Positions 52,703-61,002 of a DNA stretch of 64,000 nt are shown one piece after another; positions within the stretch are counted from its first letter, which is position 1; every line of letters begins with the position of its first letter. The notes below the pieces were generated by a model. That model did no database searches and was not told where the DNA came from. It worked only from the letters and a program-made list of their open reading frames with translations. The stretch comes from JABDIY01 sp963803875 (GTDB taxonomy: Bacteria; Actinomycetota; Acidimicrobiia; Acidimicrobiales; SZUA-35): positions 124,001 through 188,000 of the forward strand of contig CAWDOA010000016.1 in NCBI GenBank assembly GCA_963803875.1, in the 5' to 3' direction. Both the position numbers and the translations under genes were made by a program.

Positions 52703-53677
52703 ATGAACATGGTGGAGGCAATCAACCACACGTTGCATGCCGAGATGGCCCGAGATGAACGGGTAATGGTGTTCGGTGAGGACGTCGCCCAGAACGGCGG
52801 CGTCTTCCGGGCCACCGAAGGCTTGCTCGCCGAGTTCGGAGCCGACCGGGTTGTCGACACCCCGCTGGCCGAGGCCGTTATTGCCGGGACCGCGGTGGGG
52901 CTGGCGGCCGCCGGCATGGTGCCAGTCCCTGAGATCCAGTTCCTCGGTTTCTCCTATCAGGCGTTCCATCAGATCGCCGGGCAGATCGCTCGCCTCCGCT
53001 ATCGAACCCGAAGTCGCTTCGAAGTCCCCATCACCATTCGCTCGCCGTTCGGTGGCGGCGTGCGAACTCCCGAACTCCACAGCGAATCGCTCGAAGCACA
53101 GTACGCCAACATTCCCGGCCTCAAGATCGTGCTCCCAGCCAGTGCCGCCGATGCCAAGGGTTTGCTCGCCACGGCGATACGAGATCCGAATCCAGTGTTG
53201 TTTCTCGAGCCGCTACGGGGCTATCGGATGATCAAGGGTCCTGTGCCTACGGGTGAGCATCTGGTGCCGTTCGGTGAGGCTCGCACGGTGACCGATGGCG
53301 ACGATGTGGTCATCATCACCTGGTCCTTCCAAGTAGAACTCAGTCGCCGGGTTGCAGTTCAGCTCGCCGACGAAGGGATCTCGGTGCGAGTACTCGATCT
53401 CCGAACCCTCGTACCGCTGGACACCGAATCGATCGTGCAGGCGGTTGAGGCCTGTGGTCGAGTGGTGGTGGTGCAGGAGGCGCCCGAGACCAACGGGTTT
53501 GCCAGCGAGGTCATTGCCACGATCAACGACGAAGCGTTCTACTCGCTGGAGGCCCCGGTTCAACGGGTGTCGGGCTACGACACTCCCTACCCGGTGGGCA
53601 TGCTCGAAGATCACTTCGTGCCCGATGTCGATCGAATTGCGGCCGCGGTTCGCACGGTTGTTGGGCTGGAGGCATAG
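52649..53677 (+). CDS. 2-oxoacid dehydrogenase E1 component, beta subunit
   Basis: This is the second half of the E1 heterotetramer. Family blocks are VMVFGEDVAQNGGVFRATEGL, VVDTPLAEAVIAGTAVGLA, PEIQFLGFSYQAFHQIAGQ, RSPFGGGVRTPELHSES, and the C-terminal RVSGYDTPYPVGMLEDHFVPD. The first ATG (52649) overlaps the E1-alpha stop. The N-terminal 20 residues are a low-complexity tandem repeat absent from the family core, so the working start may be the ATG at 52709. Its length of 342 residues is about 20 longer than usual, matching the repeat. Confidence 0.92.
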   Translation: MTDPVTMTDPVTMNDAVTMNMVEAINHTLHAEMARDERVMVFGEDVAQNGGVFRATEGLLAEFGADRVVDTPLAEAVIAGTAVGLAAAGMVPVPEIQFLGFSYQAFHQIAGQIARLRYRTRSRFEVPITIRSPFGGGVRTPELHSESLEAQYANIPGLKIVLPASAADAKGLLATAIRDPNPVLFLEPLRGYRMIKGPVPTGEHLVPFGEARTVTDGDDVVIITWSFQVELSRRVAVQLADEGISVRVLDLRTLVPLDTESIVQAVEACGRVVVVQEAPETNGFASEVIATINDEAFYSLEAPVQRVSGYDTPYPVGMLEDHFVPDVDRIAAAVRTVVGLEA

Positions 53678-54932
53678 ATGAACCAATTCCGTCTGCCCGA
53701 TGTCGGTGAGGGCCTGGAGAGTGCCGAGATCGTTGAATGGTTGGTGGCCGAGGGTCAGCAGGTCGAGCGGGATCAGCCGCTCGTCGAGATCCTTACCGAC
53801 AAGAGCCAGACCCAGCTCCCTTCACCGCAGAGTGGTGTGATCCGCCGACTCGGATTCGCGGAAGGAGATATCGCCGAGGTCGGTCAGGTCATCGTGGAAT
53901 TCGATGGCGGTCCGCCTTCCGGATCAGACTCCAAACCCGCAGAGGAACCGCACCCACTCCAAGATGAACCACATGGCGCGGTCCCCCGACACGCCTCGGG
54001 CGCAGTGCGACCCAAAGCGGCTCCGGTTGTGCGGCGACGGGCCCTGGAGGCTGGAATCGATCTCGGTGCCGTCCATGGAACCGGGCCCGGCGGTCGCATC
54101 ACCAATGCCGATCTGGATGCTCATCTCGAGCCCGCGGTTGCCCTCGCCCCTCAACCGACCGCCGACACCTCCACCGCTTTGGTCTCGGCGCCGCCGATCC
54201 AGAACGCTCCGATTCGATCAACTCAGCTGGGTTGGCTGGAGAGCGGAACCCACCCGCTCCGCGGCATCCGGCGAGTGACAGCCGAGGCGATGGCCCGAAG
54301 CTGGCAGATCCCCCACATCCATGGAAACGACGAAGCCGACGCTACCCAATTGCTGGAGGCCCGGCGCCGAATGCGAGAACGGGATCCTGACGGTGCCGCT
54401 GCGCTCACGCCCCTGGCATTCTTTGTTCTCGCCGTCGCCAACGGGCTACGCCGGTATCCACTGCTCAACGCATCGATTGATCCCGACGCAGGAACGATCA
54501 CCGTTCACCAGCAGATAACATGTCGGTATCGCAGTGGCATCGGCCGATGGACTTTCGGTTCCAGTGATCCGAAATGCCGACCAGCGCTCTCTGTTCAACC
54601 TGGCCGGTGAGATCGCACGACTGTCCGAGGCTGTGCGGAACAAGACCATCACCACCGCCGAACTTCAAGGTGGTACAGCGACCATCACCAACTACGGATC
54701 GCTGGGGGGACGGTTCGCAACGCCGATCATCAAGGCGCCCGAAGTGGTGATCGTTGGCTTTGGGTCGATCAAACCCCGCCCATTTGTCGTGGACGGTGAG
54801 ATCGTCGCCCGGCCGACCTTGCCGATCTCGATAGCGGTGGACCATCGCCTCATCGACGGCGACGTGATGACCTCGTTCCAGGAGTACGTGATCGAACAAC
54901 TGTCCGATCCGGTCTCGTTGCTAGCCCGCTGA
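53678..54932 (+). CDS. Dihydrolipoamide acyltransferase E2 component (frame broken)
   Basis: The order is a lipoyl domain (residues 1-75, with the lipoyl-lysine in LTDKSQT), a linker, a peripheral-subunit-binding domain (about 108-145, RRRALEAGIDLGAVHGTGPGGRI), and the catalytic domain ending with DHRLIDGD, which holds the catalytic His and Asp. The frame starting at 53678 ends off-register at 54610, and the rest is open from 54534. An extra base at about 54512-54524 explains both: restored sequence reads HQQI-N-VGIAVASADG. The corrected protein has about 417 residues. It starts immediately after the E1-beta stop and is followed by E3 with a one-base overlap. Confidence 0.88.
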
Positions 54933-56314
54933 TGGTCGTCGGAGAGGTGGCGGACCGCACCGACGTCGTTGTGATCGGAGGCGGTCCGGGGGGTTATGAG
55001 GCCGCCCTGCGACTAGCCGAGCACGGGAAACGGGTGATCTTGGTGGAACGCGACGCGATCGGTGGGGTGTGCCTGAACGTCGGCTGTATCCCAAGCAAAG
55101 CGTTCATTCACCAAGCGGAGGTCGCCCACACACCGCTGTCGGAGAGTGGGAGCGGCGTTCACGTCTCGGTCGACCTCGATCCGGTTGCGATGGTCGATCA
55201 TCGGCGCGTCGTTGTTGCCAAACTCACCGATGGTGTGAGGGGCCTGCTGGCCACCGCCGGGGTGGAGGTGTGGCCAGGATCCGCCCGTTTCGCTCGTCCC
55301 GACCGACTGGTGGTCGAACACTCTGACAACGTGAAACATCTCGAGTTCGACTTCTGTGTTCTGGCCGTCGGCAGCCGGCCGATCGTGCTCGACGGACTGG
55401 AGCCTGGCCTGCACGATTCGGTGGAAGTGCTGGATTCCACCGGCGCCCTGGCACTCGACCGAATCCCAGGTTCCATCGTGGTAGTCGGTGGTGGCTACAT
55501 CGGGGTGGAACTGGGAACCGCGTTCGCCAAGCTCGGATCTTCGGTGACGATCGTTGAGATGAGCGACCGCTTGTTGCCCGGCATGGAACCGGCGCTGGGA
55601 CGGGTAGTGCAGCGCCGACTCGACCAATTGGGCGCTCGGACACTTCTGGACAGCCGAGCTACCGGAATCGCCGCTGACCAACTCCTGGTTGCCGGGCCCG
55701 ACGGCCAGATCTCGCTGACAGCCGACGTGGTGATTGTGGCCGTTGGCCGAATCCCGAACACCGATCTCGTGAACCTCACCGCAGCCGGCCTCTCAGCCGG
55801 CACACTCGGTCTTGTCGACGTGGATCCCCGTCGACGAGCCCACAAACAGATCTACGCCATCGGCGACATCACCGCCGGACCGGCACTCGCCCACAAGGCA
55901 ACCGCCGAAGCTCGCGTGGCGGCCGACGCCATAGCGGGCCTGCCCACCGCATTTGATCCTGCTGCCATTCCCGAGGTTGTGTTCAGTGACCCGGAGGTGG
56001 CTTCGGTAGGGCTCACACCGGCGCAGGCCAAGTCGCAGGATCCGACGGCCCGAAGCAGCCGAGTCCCGCTCACTGCCAATGGTCGAGCCCAGACCCTCGG
56101 TGACTCAGCGGGATTCGTGCAGCTGGTTGCCGACCGCGAGGGCACCATCGTCGGAGCCCAACTCGCTGGGCATGGCGTGAGCGAACTGATCGGCGAACTC
56201 GGGTTCGCCATTGAGATGGCGGCCACGATCCCTGATCTCGCTGCCACAATTCACCCTCACCCAACAATGAGCGAGGCGATCATGGAAGCAGCCAAAGCAC
56301 TGCTGAATCGATAG
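54932..56314 (+). CDS. lpdA: Dihydrolipoyl dehydrogenase (E3 component)
   Basis: This FAD enzyme re-oxidises dihydrolipoamide on E2 and passes electrons to NAD. The FAD loop GGGPGGYEAALRLAE and the redox-active disulfide GGVCLNVGCIPSKA are near the N-terminus, a second Rossmann motif (VVGGGYIGVELG) is in the middle, and the catalytic His-Glu pair is near the C-terminus (HPHPTMSE). It has 460 residues, a normal length. Its ATG overlaps the E2 stop (TGATG), making it the last gene of the 2-oxoacid dehydrogenase operon. It converges with the heliorhodopsin gene 25 bp away with no obvious terminator. Confidence 0.95.
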   Translation: MVVGEVADRTDVVVIGGGPGGYEAALRLAEHGKRVILVERDAIGGVCLNVGCIPSKAFIHQAEVAHTPLSESGSGVHVSVDLDPVAMVDHRRVVVAKLTDGVRGLLATAGVEVWPGSARFARPDRLVVEHSDNVKHLEFDFCVLAVGSRPIVLDGLEPGLHDSVEVLDSTGALALDRIPGSIVVVGGGYIGVELGTAFAKLGSSVTIVEMSDRLLPGMEPALGRVVQRRLDQLGARTLLDSRATGIAADQLLVAGPDGQISLTADVVIVAVGRIPNTDLVNLTAAGLSAGTLGLVDVDPRRRAHKQIYAIGDITAGPALAHKATAEARVAADAIAGLPTAFDPAAIPEVVFSDPEVASVGLTPAQAKSQDPTARSSRVPLTANGRAQTLGDSAGFVQLVADREGTIVGAQLAGHGVSELIGELGFAIEMAATIPDLAATIHPHPTMSEAIMEAAKALLNR

Positions 56315-56339
56315 CCCTCGCCCAATACCGAACGAACGG

Positions 56340-57158
56340 CTAGCCCTCGGGGATCAGGACGTTGGCGTACAGCTGCCAGGCGAGCACGCTCTTGGCGACG
56401 AAGCTCAGGATGATGTAGGTCCGCTCCCCCACCAGGTAGTCCTTCCACTTGCCAACTTCGGCGTACTGGAGCCACTGGTTGATGGCGAAGGTGTTGAAGA
56501 AGAAGAAGATGGAGAAGATGATCCCGTACACGAAGGTTGGCGGCTCGCCGTCGCCGGTGAAGAGGTAGGCGAGAATTGCCAGCCAGGGGCCGATGCCGGC
56601 GATGCAGCCGAACCAGAACGGGGTCCACCAGACCTTGTTGCCCTTGCGGTTGACCATCTCCATGACCCACCCGAACAGGATCATGGAGATGTTGGCAAAC
56701 GCAACCGCAATCAGCGCCGCTAGATCGGTGATGGTCGTGATCAGGCCGATGGTGATGATCATCAACGTCGACGAGAGCGAGTACTCGACCCAGCGGAATC
56801 GATTGCGGCCATGCCGAAGTTCGTCGCCATATTTGGTGAAGCCCACCGTCGAGATGAGCAAGTGGAAGAAGGCCGACAGGAAGAGGAAGCCGTAGGTGAG
56901 CGGGGCCAGCTGGATGTCATACAGGGTGCTGAGAACACCTTGCTCGACGGGAGTTCCGGGAGGACCATTCAAGTTGAAGGTGGTGACCGGGAGCGTGAAG
57001 TCGGCTGCGATGAGGAGCATCACGGTGGCCGACACGAAGTGAAAGAGGCCCGCAGCGATATTCAGCTTGCGCAAACCGGCCAACGTGCCCGCCGGGACGT
57101 CAACCGATTCGGGGTCACCGTCAGCATTTGGATTGCTAATGAATGTGGTCGTGGTCAC
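56340..57158 (-). CDS. Heliorhodopsin
   Basis: This is a seven-helix retinal protein of the heliorhodopsin family, which is oriented with the N-terminus inside and is thought to be a light sensor or regulator, not an ion pump. Family landmarks are LNGPPGTP in the first outer loop, RWVEYSLSS with the Schiff-base counterion Glu125, ILFGWVME, PFWFGCIAGIGPW, VYGII, and the retinal lysine Lys256 in SFVAKSVLAWQ. His40 and His99 occupy the conserved inner-cavity positions. GTG 57158 gives 272 residues; the longer in-frame extension to 57551 is antisense to the next gene and unlike the family. No retinal or carotenoid gene is in the window. It is divergent from a diadenylate-cyclase-like gene. Confidence 0.95.
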   Translation of the reverse strand: MTTTTFISNPNADGDPESVDVPAGTLAGLRKLNIAAGLFHFVSATVMLLIAADFTLPVTTFNLNGPPGTPVEQGVLSTLYDIQLAPLTYGFLFLSAFFHLLISTVGFTKYGDELRHGRNRFRWVEYSLSSTLMIITIGLITTITDLAALIAVAFANISMILFGWVMEMVNRKGNKVWWTPFWFGCIAGIGPWLAILAYLFTGDGEPPTFVYGIIFSIFFFFNTFAINQWLQYAEVGKWKDYLVGERTYIILSFVAKSVLAWQLYANVLIPEG

Positions 57159-57164
57159 CCCGTA

Positions 57165-57170
57165 TGTGTA
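57165..57170 (-). promoter_or_regulatory. Possible leaderless -10 of the heliorhodopsin gene
   Basis: TACACA on the minus strand lies 6 nt before GTG 57158. It differs from TANNNT in its last base, so support is weaker than for other genes. The only room for control between this gene and its divergent neighbour is 54 bp. Confidence 0.35.
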
Positions 57171-57212
57171 CCCGAGCACGATCCGAACAAAACGGTGCGA
57201 CACTGGATTTTG

Positions 57213-58583
57213 ATGATTCAGCGTCTCTCGATCACGGGTTCGGTCCCTCCGGACCCGGTGGGCATTGCAGTGGCCGAATTCGTTGGCGAGCTGCTCACGC
57301 TTGCAACGATCAAGCTCCACTATCGACCGATTGGGTGGGAACCGGCCCAAACCGATGCGCCGCACAGCTCTGGAGAGCCGGTCGCTGCCGAAAGCCGCCA
57401 GATTCTCGACGGCTGGGTGACCACACTCATCGTTGATTTCGAGGATCGAATCCCCCCCTCCATTGCTGAAGCTCAGTCGGAGCTGGGACAGACCCTCGAA
57501 TCGCTCCCGGCGGCTGCCCTGAACGCAGCGGTCCGGTTTCAAGCGGTCCACAACGGGCCCAACGACACCACGCTGTCGCCATCACTTCTGCGGGCGCTGC
57601 GCGACACCATCATTGTGGAGTTCCTCGCCCAGCATCCGATCTGGAATGGGGATGACAGCGAACACCGGCAGCTCCTGGCCGAGACGATCGAGTACCTCAT
57701 CGAGCTGAGCGGGACTCGGGTGGAGTCCCAGGACCTCACCCACGGAGTGGTCATCACCAACGCATTGACCGACGAACCCCGGCTCAACGTGCCATATCCG
57801 TCGGGGCTCCGTTCAGCCAAGCGCAGTCCGTTGCTGTTCGACGGTCGCCGGGCGGTCTTGGTGGTCGATGAGATGGGGAGGGCCAGGACCGAGTTGCAGG
57901 CCCACCGGATCGACCAACTGATCCCCCATGCCCCTGTCCTCACCCCAGAACGGAAGCCATTCTCCGACAGCGGTTCCGTCGTCGCTCACGCCACCGAGAA
58001 GCTGGGCGGCATCGGCTTCTATCTCCGCGCCGATCGAAGCATCTGGGCCTTTGTTGACGGCCGTCCCTTGGTGGTCCGACGAAGCGAACACTGGAAGGCC
58101 TTTCCGGTTTGGCTCACGCGAGCGCTTCAGGAAACGGTTGGTGAAGGGTCTGCGGTCGAACTGGTCGTTCAGGCAGCACTGCTCGTGTCGATGCAGGAAG
58201 AGGGGGCGATCTTCGGAATCGTGGGATCAACTGAGGCCCTCGATAGCACGGTGGCTCGGAAGGATCGCTACGACCTCAGAGACAACGTCGATCCTCACGC
58301 CATGCGTTCAGAAACTCGACTCCATCATCTCATCGAGACCACGGACATGGATGCCCAGACCCTGGCCCGGCTGGCCGGACTCGATGGGGCAACCATCGTC
58401 GATTGCCAAGGCAACCTCTTGGCCTACGGAGCCATTCTCACCAGTAGCGACAGCCAACACGAGGGCGCCCGCACCGCCGCCGCCAAGACATTGTCGCTGA
58501 TCGCCAAGACCGTGCTGAAGGTCAGCCAGGACGGCGAGATCACCGTCTTCCAAGACGGCCGAGTCATCACCACCCTCCTCTGA
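57213..58583 (+). CDS. DisA_N/DAC-like (diadenylate cyclase-type) domain protein
   Basis: The 456-residue protein ends in a domain with the pattern of diadenylate cyclases: LAGLDGATIVDCQGNLLAYGAIL (DGA motif), then EGARTAAAKTLSLIAKTVLKVSQDGEITVFQDGR. In classical enzymes the second motif is GTRHRAA; here it is GARTAAA, a variant seen in some predicted c-di-AMP synthases. The N-terminal 300 residues are mixed alpha/beta, without membrane helices, and may be a sensor region. ATG 57213 is used; GTG 57195 is an alternative. It is divergent from heliorhodopsin. The nucleotide product is unproven. Confidence 0.75.
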   Translation: MIQRLSITGSVPPDPVGIAVAEFVGELLTLATIKLHYRPIGWEPAQTDAPHSSGEPVAAESRQILDGWVTTLIVDFEDRIPPSIAEAQSELGQTLESLPAAALNAAVRFQAVHNGPNDTTLSPSLLRALRDTIIVEFLAQHPIWNGDDSEHRQLLAETIEYLIELSGTRVESQDLTHGVVITNALTDEPRLNVPYPSGLRSAKRSPLLFDGRRAVLVVDEMGRARTELQAHRIDQLIPHAPVLTPERKPFSDSGSVVAHATEKLGGIGFYLRADRSIWAFVDGRPLVVRRSEHWKAFPVWLTRALQETVGEGSAVELVVQAALLVSMQEEGAIFGIVGSTEALDSTVARKDRYDLRDNVDPHAMRSETRLHHLIETTDMDAQTLARLAGLDGATIVDCQGNLLAYGAILTSSDSQHEGARTAAAKTLSLIAKTVLKVSQDGEITVFQDGRVITTLL

Positions 58584-58606
58584 ACCTCTGGGGAGACAGT
58601 TCGGAG

Positions 58607-59569
58607 TCAGTTGGTCTCGGCGCGGATCAGATTGCGGTACCAGTTCTGGAGCTGTTCAGTGATCGGACCTCGTTGACCAGAGGGTTCGAGACCTCGCATC
58701 GCAGCCCGAACTCCTCCCATCGTCCGGCCATCCACCTCGGCGACCGGTGCGACGCCTGCGAAGGTCCCGGTGACAAACGCCTCGGCCGCGGCGTACACGT
58801 CGGTGAGTGAGAAGTTCTTCTGACGGACCGTGATGCCGTTCTCTTCGCACAACCTGATCACGGTGGATCGAGTGATGCCCGGCATGCAGTAGTCACCGGT
58901 TGAGGTCCAAACCTCCTGTGCCCCGTCGAATCCATGACCCTCGGTTACGAGGAAGAAGTGGGTGGAATTACAGGTGGATACGAACCCTTGGGGGTCGAGC
59001 ATGAGCGCCTCGTCCGCGCCTGCCTTGTCAGCTTGGATACAGGCAGAGATGCAGTTGAGCTTGCTGTGGCTGTTCCATTTCGGGTCCTGGACGTCGGGGC
59101 GCCCCCGGCGTGTAGACACCGTGTACAGCTTCAGACCGCGGGTCAACACTTCGGGCTTGGGTGTCTTGAACTCTGGCAGTATCACGACAGTGGAGCCGCT
59201 GATCACCACCGACGGACTCTGATACGGAGTCGAGCGGACACCTCGAGTAACCATCAGACGAATATGCACATCATCTGTCTGATCATTGGCAGCCAGCGTC
59301 GAATACAGCGCATCGGTCAGCTCCGAAGCCGTGAGCCCAATGTCGAGGTCCACTGCCGCGGCCCCTTCGAAGAGCCGCTGCAGATGCTGATCGATGAACG
59401 CCAGCTTGCCATTGTGGACTCGGATGCCTTCCCACACACCATCGCCCAGCATGAAGCCTGAATCGAGCACACTCACCATCGCTTCCGCCCGGGGGGTGAG
59501 TGTGCCATTGAGCCATACCTTGACCATCTCGTTTCGCGGATCGGGTGTGTACTCGTGGGTCGATGCCAT
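58607..59569 (-). CDS. Class IV aminotransferase (branched-chain / D-amino acid type)
   Basis: This is a PLP enzyme of the IlvE/Dat/PabC fold, 320 residues from ATG 59569. Blocks include LDSGFMLGDGVWEGIRV, HLQRLFEGAAAV, SKLNCISACIQADKAGADEALML with the PLP-binding lysine in HSKLN, and EAFVTGTFAGVAPVAEVDG. Where most members have a glutamate in the GxxxE turn, this one reads GFVSTCNSTHFF. Whether it acts on branched-chain amino acids, D-amino acids or aminodeoxychorismate cannot be settled. Transamination would supply 2-oxoacids for the dehydrogenase operon at 51-56 kb. It converges with the DAC-like gene. Confidence 0.85.
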   Translation of the reverse strand: MASTHEYTPDPRNEMVKVWLNGTLTPRAEAMVSVLDSGFMLGDGVWEGIRVHNGKLAFIDQHLQRLFEGAAAVDLDIGLTASELTDALYSTLAANDQTDDVHIRLMVTRGVRSTPYQSPSVVISGSTVVILPEFKTPKPEVLTRGLKLYTVSTRRGRPDVQDPKWNSHSKLNCISACIQADKAGADEALMLDPQGFVSTCNSTHFFLVTEGHGFDGAQEVWTSTGDYCMPGITRSTVIRLCEENGITVRQKNFSLTDVYAAAEAFVTGTFAGVAPVAEVDGRTMGGVRAAMRGLEPSGQRGPITEQLQNWYRNLIRAETN

Positions 59570-59577
59570 CGGCATCA

Positions 59578-59583
59578 ACCCTA
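59578..59583 (-). promoter_or_regulatory. Probable leaderless -10 of the aminotransferase
   Basis: TAGGGT on the minus strand lies 8 nt before ATG 59569, favouring this start over ATG 59575, which is only 2 nt from the element. Confidence 0.4.
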
Positions 59584-59633
59584 GCGATGACCAACCAATT
59601 GCGAAGCTCCACCCAGGCGGCGATGCTGGTGAC

Positions 59634-59960
59634 GTGGACACCGGACCATTGTCGATCAGCCTTGCCGTCAAGAGCCTGAGGGCGTCGCTGGCATTCTATG
59701 AAACCCTCGGTTTCGAAGTGGTCGATGGCGACGGTTCATCGTGGGCCATGCTCCATCGCGGCTCGTCCAGAATCGGCCTGTTCGAAGGGATGTTCGAGAC
59801 CAACTTGATCACGTTCAATCCCCCCAATGCGAGGGCGGTTGCGTCGACCCTGGTGGCAAACGGCTACGAGATCCAATCAGGGGCGGGCGGGTCCGACGGC
59901 GCTGTGCACTTCATGGTGACCGATCCCGACGGCAACAAGATCTTGTTTGACCAGATCTGA
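59634..59960 (+). CDS. VOC-family (glyoxalase/bleomycin-resistance fold) protein
   Basis: The short protein of about 108 residues from GTG 59634 contains one vicinal-oxygen-chelate module set: ISLAVKSLRASLAFYETLGFEVV, GSSWAMLHRGSSRIGLFEG, and the closing HFMVTDPDGNKILFDQI. Metal-ligand-type residues (His, Glu) are present, but the function cannot be assigned. The start is uncertain: the frame is open upstream to 59394, overlapping the divergent aminotransferase, and there is no strong ribosome binding site. It converges with the next gene with a 1-bp gap. Confidence 0.75.
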   Translation: MDTGPLSISLAVKSLRASLAFYETLGFEVVDGDGSSWAMLHRGSSRIGLFEGMFETNLITFNPPNARAVASTLVANGYEIQSGAGGSDGAVHFMVTDPDGNKILFDQI

Positions 59961-59961
59961 C

Positions 59962-60327
59962 TCAACGGGCCGCCTCGTTGGCGGCTTCGAATTCTGCGAG
60001 CGAGGCCCACTCGAGCGAGCGGGCGTGGGTGGCTTCGAGATCAACCGCTGGAGCCATACCGGCGTCTCGGGCTTCCGCCCAGCGGCTGGCACACAAGCAC
60101 CAGCGATCGCCCGGCTCGAGACCGACGAAACCGTACTGCGGCATCGGGGTTGAAAGGTCGTTCCCCTGAGCCTTGGAGAACTCGAGGAAGTCGGCGGTCA
60201 CGATGGCGCACACGGTGTGGACACCCATGTCGTCGGCACCGGTGTTGCAACAACCGTCCCGATAGAAGCCGGTCATTGGATCGGTTCCACATGTTGTCAG
60301 TTCGGTACCCAGCACGTTCTTTGCCAT
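59962..60327 (-). CDS. DUF2237 family protein
   Basis: The 121-residue protein beginning MAKNVLGTELTTCGTDP matches DUF2237 throughout: GFYRDGCCNTGADDMGVHTVCA, TADFLEFSKAQGNDLSTPMP, and GDRWCLCASRWAEARDAG. Four or more conserved cysteines suggest a metal site or redox role, but the function is unknown. ATG 60327 is used; the frame is open upstream into the repeat region but not conserved there. Confidence 0.9.
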   Translation of the reverse strand: MAKNVLGTELTTCGTDPMTGFYRDGCCNTGADDMGVHTVCAIVTADFLEFSKAQGNDLSTPMPQYGFVGLEPGDRWCLCASRWAEARDAGMAPAVDLEATHARSLEWASLAEFEAANEAAR

Positions 60328-60350
60328 GACCAGAGGATGCCAGAGGAGGG

Positions 60351-60646
60351 CCCCGGAGGGAGTATCCGCTCCCGGGCGACATTGGGATGGCCGTGTCCAT
60401 GAAGCAAGGGCCGCCAGGCCCGCAGCGAGAACATGGACCGAAGAGGCCCATCGCTGGAACGACCCGGAAGGGCGAAGGGCCATGAAGCGAGCGCCAGCGA
60501 GTGAGAACATGGCCCCAGAGACCTGAAGGCGAGTGGAAGCCAACAGCAACAGGCGAGCGAGGAGGCCGCCGTTCGTCGGCGCTGACGCGCCTCTTCTCTA
60601 ACCGAGTATCGGCGCTACGCGCCGAACTCGCCCCGGAGGGAGTATC
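60351..60646. repeat. Inverted third copy of the dispersed hairpin repeat, flanked by a 16-bp direct repeat
   Basis: 60566-60634 is the reverse complement of the 68-bp element at 24074 and 24251, with hairpins around CCGAGTATC. CCCCGGAGGGAGTATC occurs at both 60351-60366 and 60631-60646, bracketing the region. The spacer also holds GGCCGTGTCCATGAAGC, an inverted relative of the spacer at 24 kb. The stretch 60328-60644 has no gene that I can support. Confidence 0.8.
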
Positions 60647-60977
60647 AGGGAGCCATGTCGTCGGTGGGACGTCCGCCGGCGTCGTCGAAGTCGGTACCAC
60701 TCACCGTCATGACCGGCTCCACCGACATGGTGCCGGCGGTGAGAATCTGGCACGACAATCGGACCTGCCCAAGTAGGTCGCGCTTTTCGAGTACGTCCCG
60801 TTCGGGATCGCGCATGTCCTCCGGCTCTCCTTCGGAGAAGTTGACCCGACATGTGGTACACGCCGCATTCCCACCGCAACGATGGAGAATGTCTACTCCG
60901 TTGTCCTCGAGTGCCAGTACGAGCCGGATCCCATCCGCGACATCGAAAGACCGATCACCAACATTTATCTGTGCCAT
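60645..60977 (-). CDS. [2Fe-2S] ferredoxin
   Basis: This is an adrenodoxin/plant-type ferredoxin of 110 residues from ATG 60977. The cluster motif is CGGNAACTTC (Cys34, Cys40, Cys43) with the fourth ligand Cys76 in VRLSCQ. An in-frame ATG at 61004 would add nine residues and overlap the start of the divergent mutase gene; I prefer 60977 because MAQINVGDRSF is the usual beginning and a -10-like TACTTC lies 7 nt upstream. The tail extends 34 residues past the last cysteine. The partner oxygenase or reductase is unknown. Confidence 0.88.
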   Translation of the reverse strand: MAQINVGDRSFDVADGIRLVLALEDNGVDILHRCGGNAACTTCRVNFSEGEPEDMRDPERDVLEKRDLLGQVRLSCQILTAGTMSVEPVMTVSGTDFDDAGGRPTDDMAP

Positions 60978-60984
60978 ACCGATC

Positions 60985-60994
60985 GAAGTACCCT
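60985..60994. promoter_or_regulatory. Near-symmetric bidirectional -10 element between ferredoxin and mutase
   Basis: GAAGTACCCT gives TACCCT on the plus strand (60989-60994, 8 nt before the mutase ATG at 61003) and TACTTC on the minus strand (60985-60990, 7 nt before the ferredoxin ATG at 60977). They share the central TA, the same arrangement as at 12160-12169. Confidence 0.5.
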
Positions 60995-61002
60995 GAGAGG
61001 CC

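Noticed and set aside
56811..57212. Longer N-terminus for the DAC-like protein, starting at 56811
   Set aside because: The added 134 codons lie entirely antisense to the heliorhodopsin coding sequence and its start, and look like shadow sequence.
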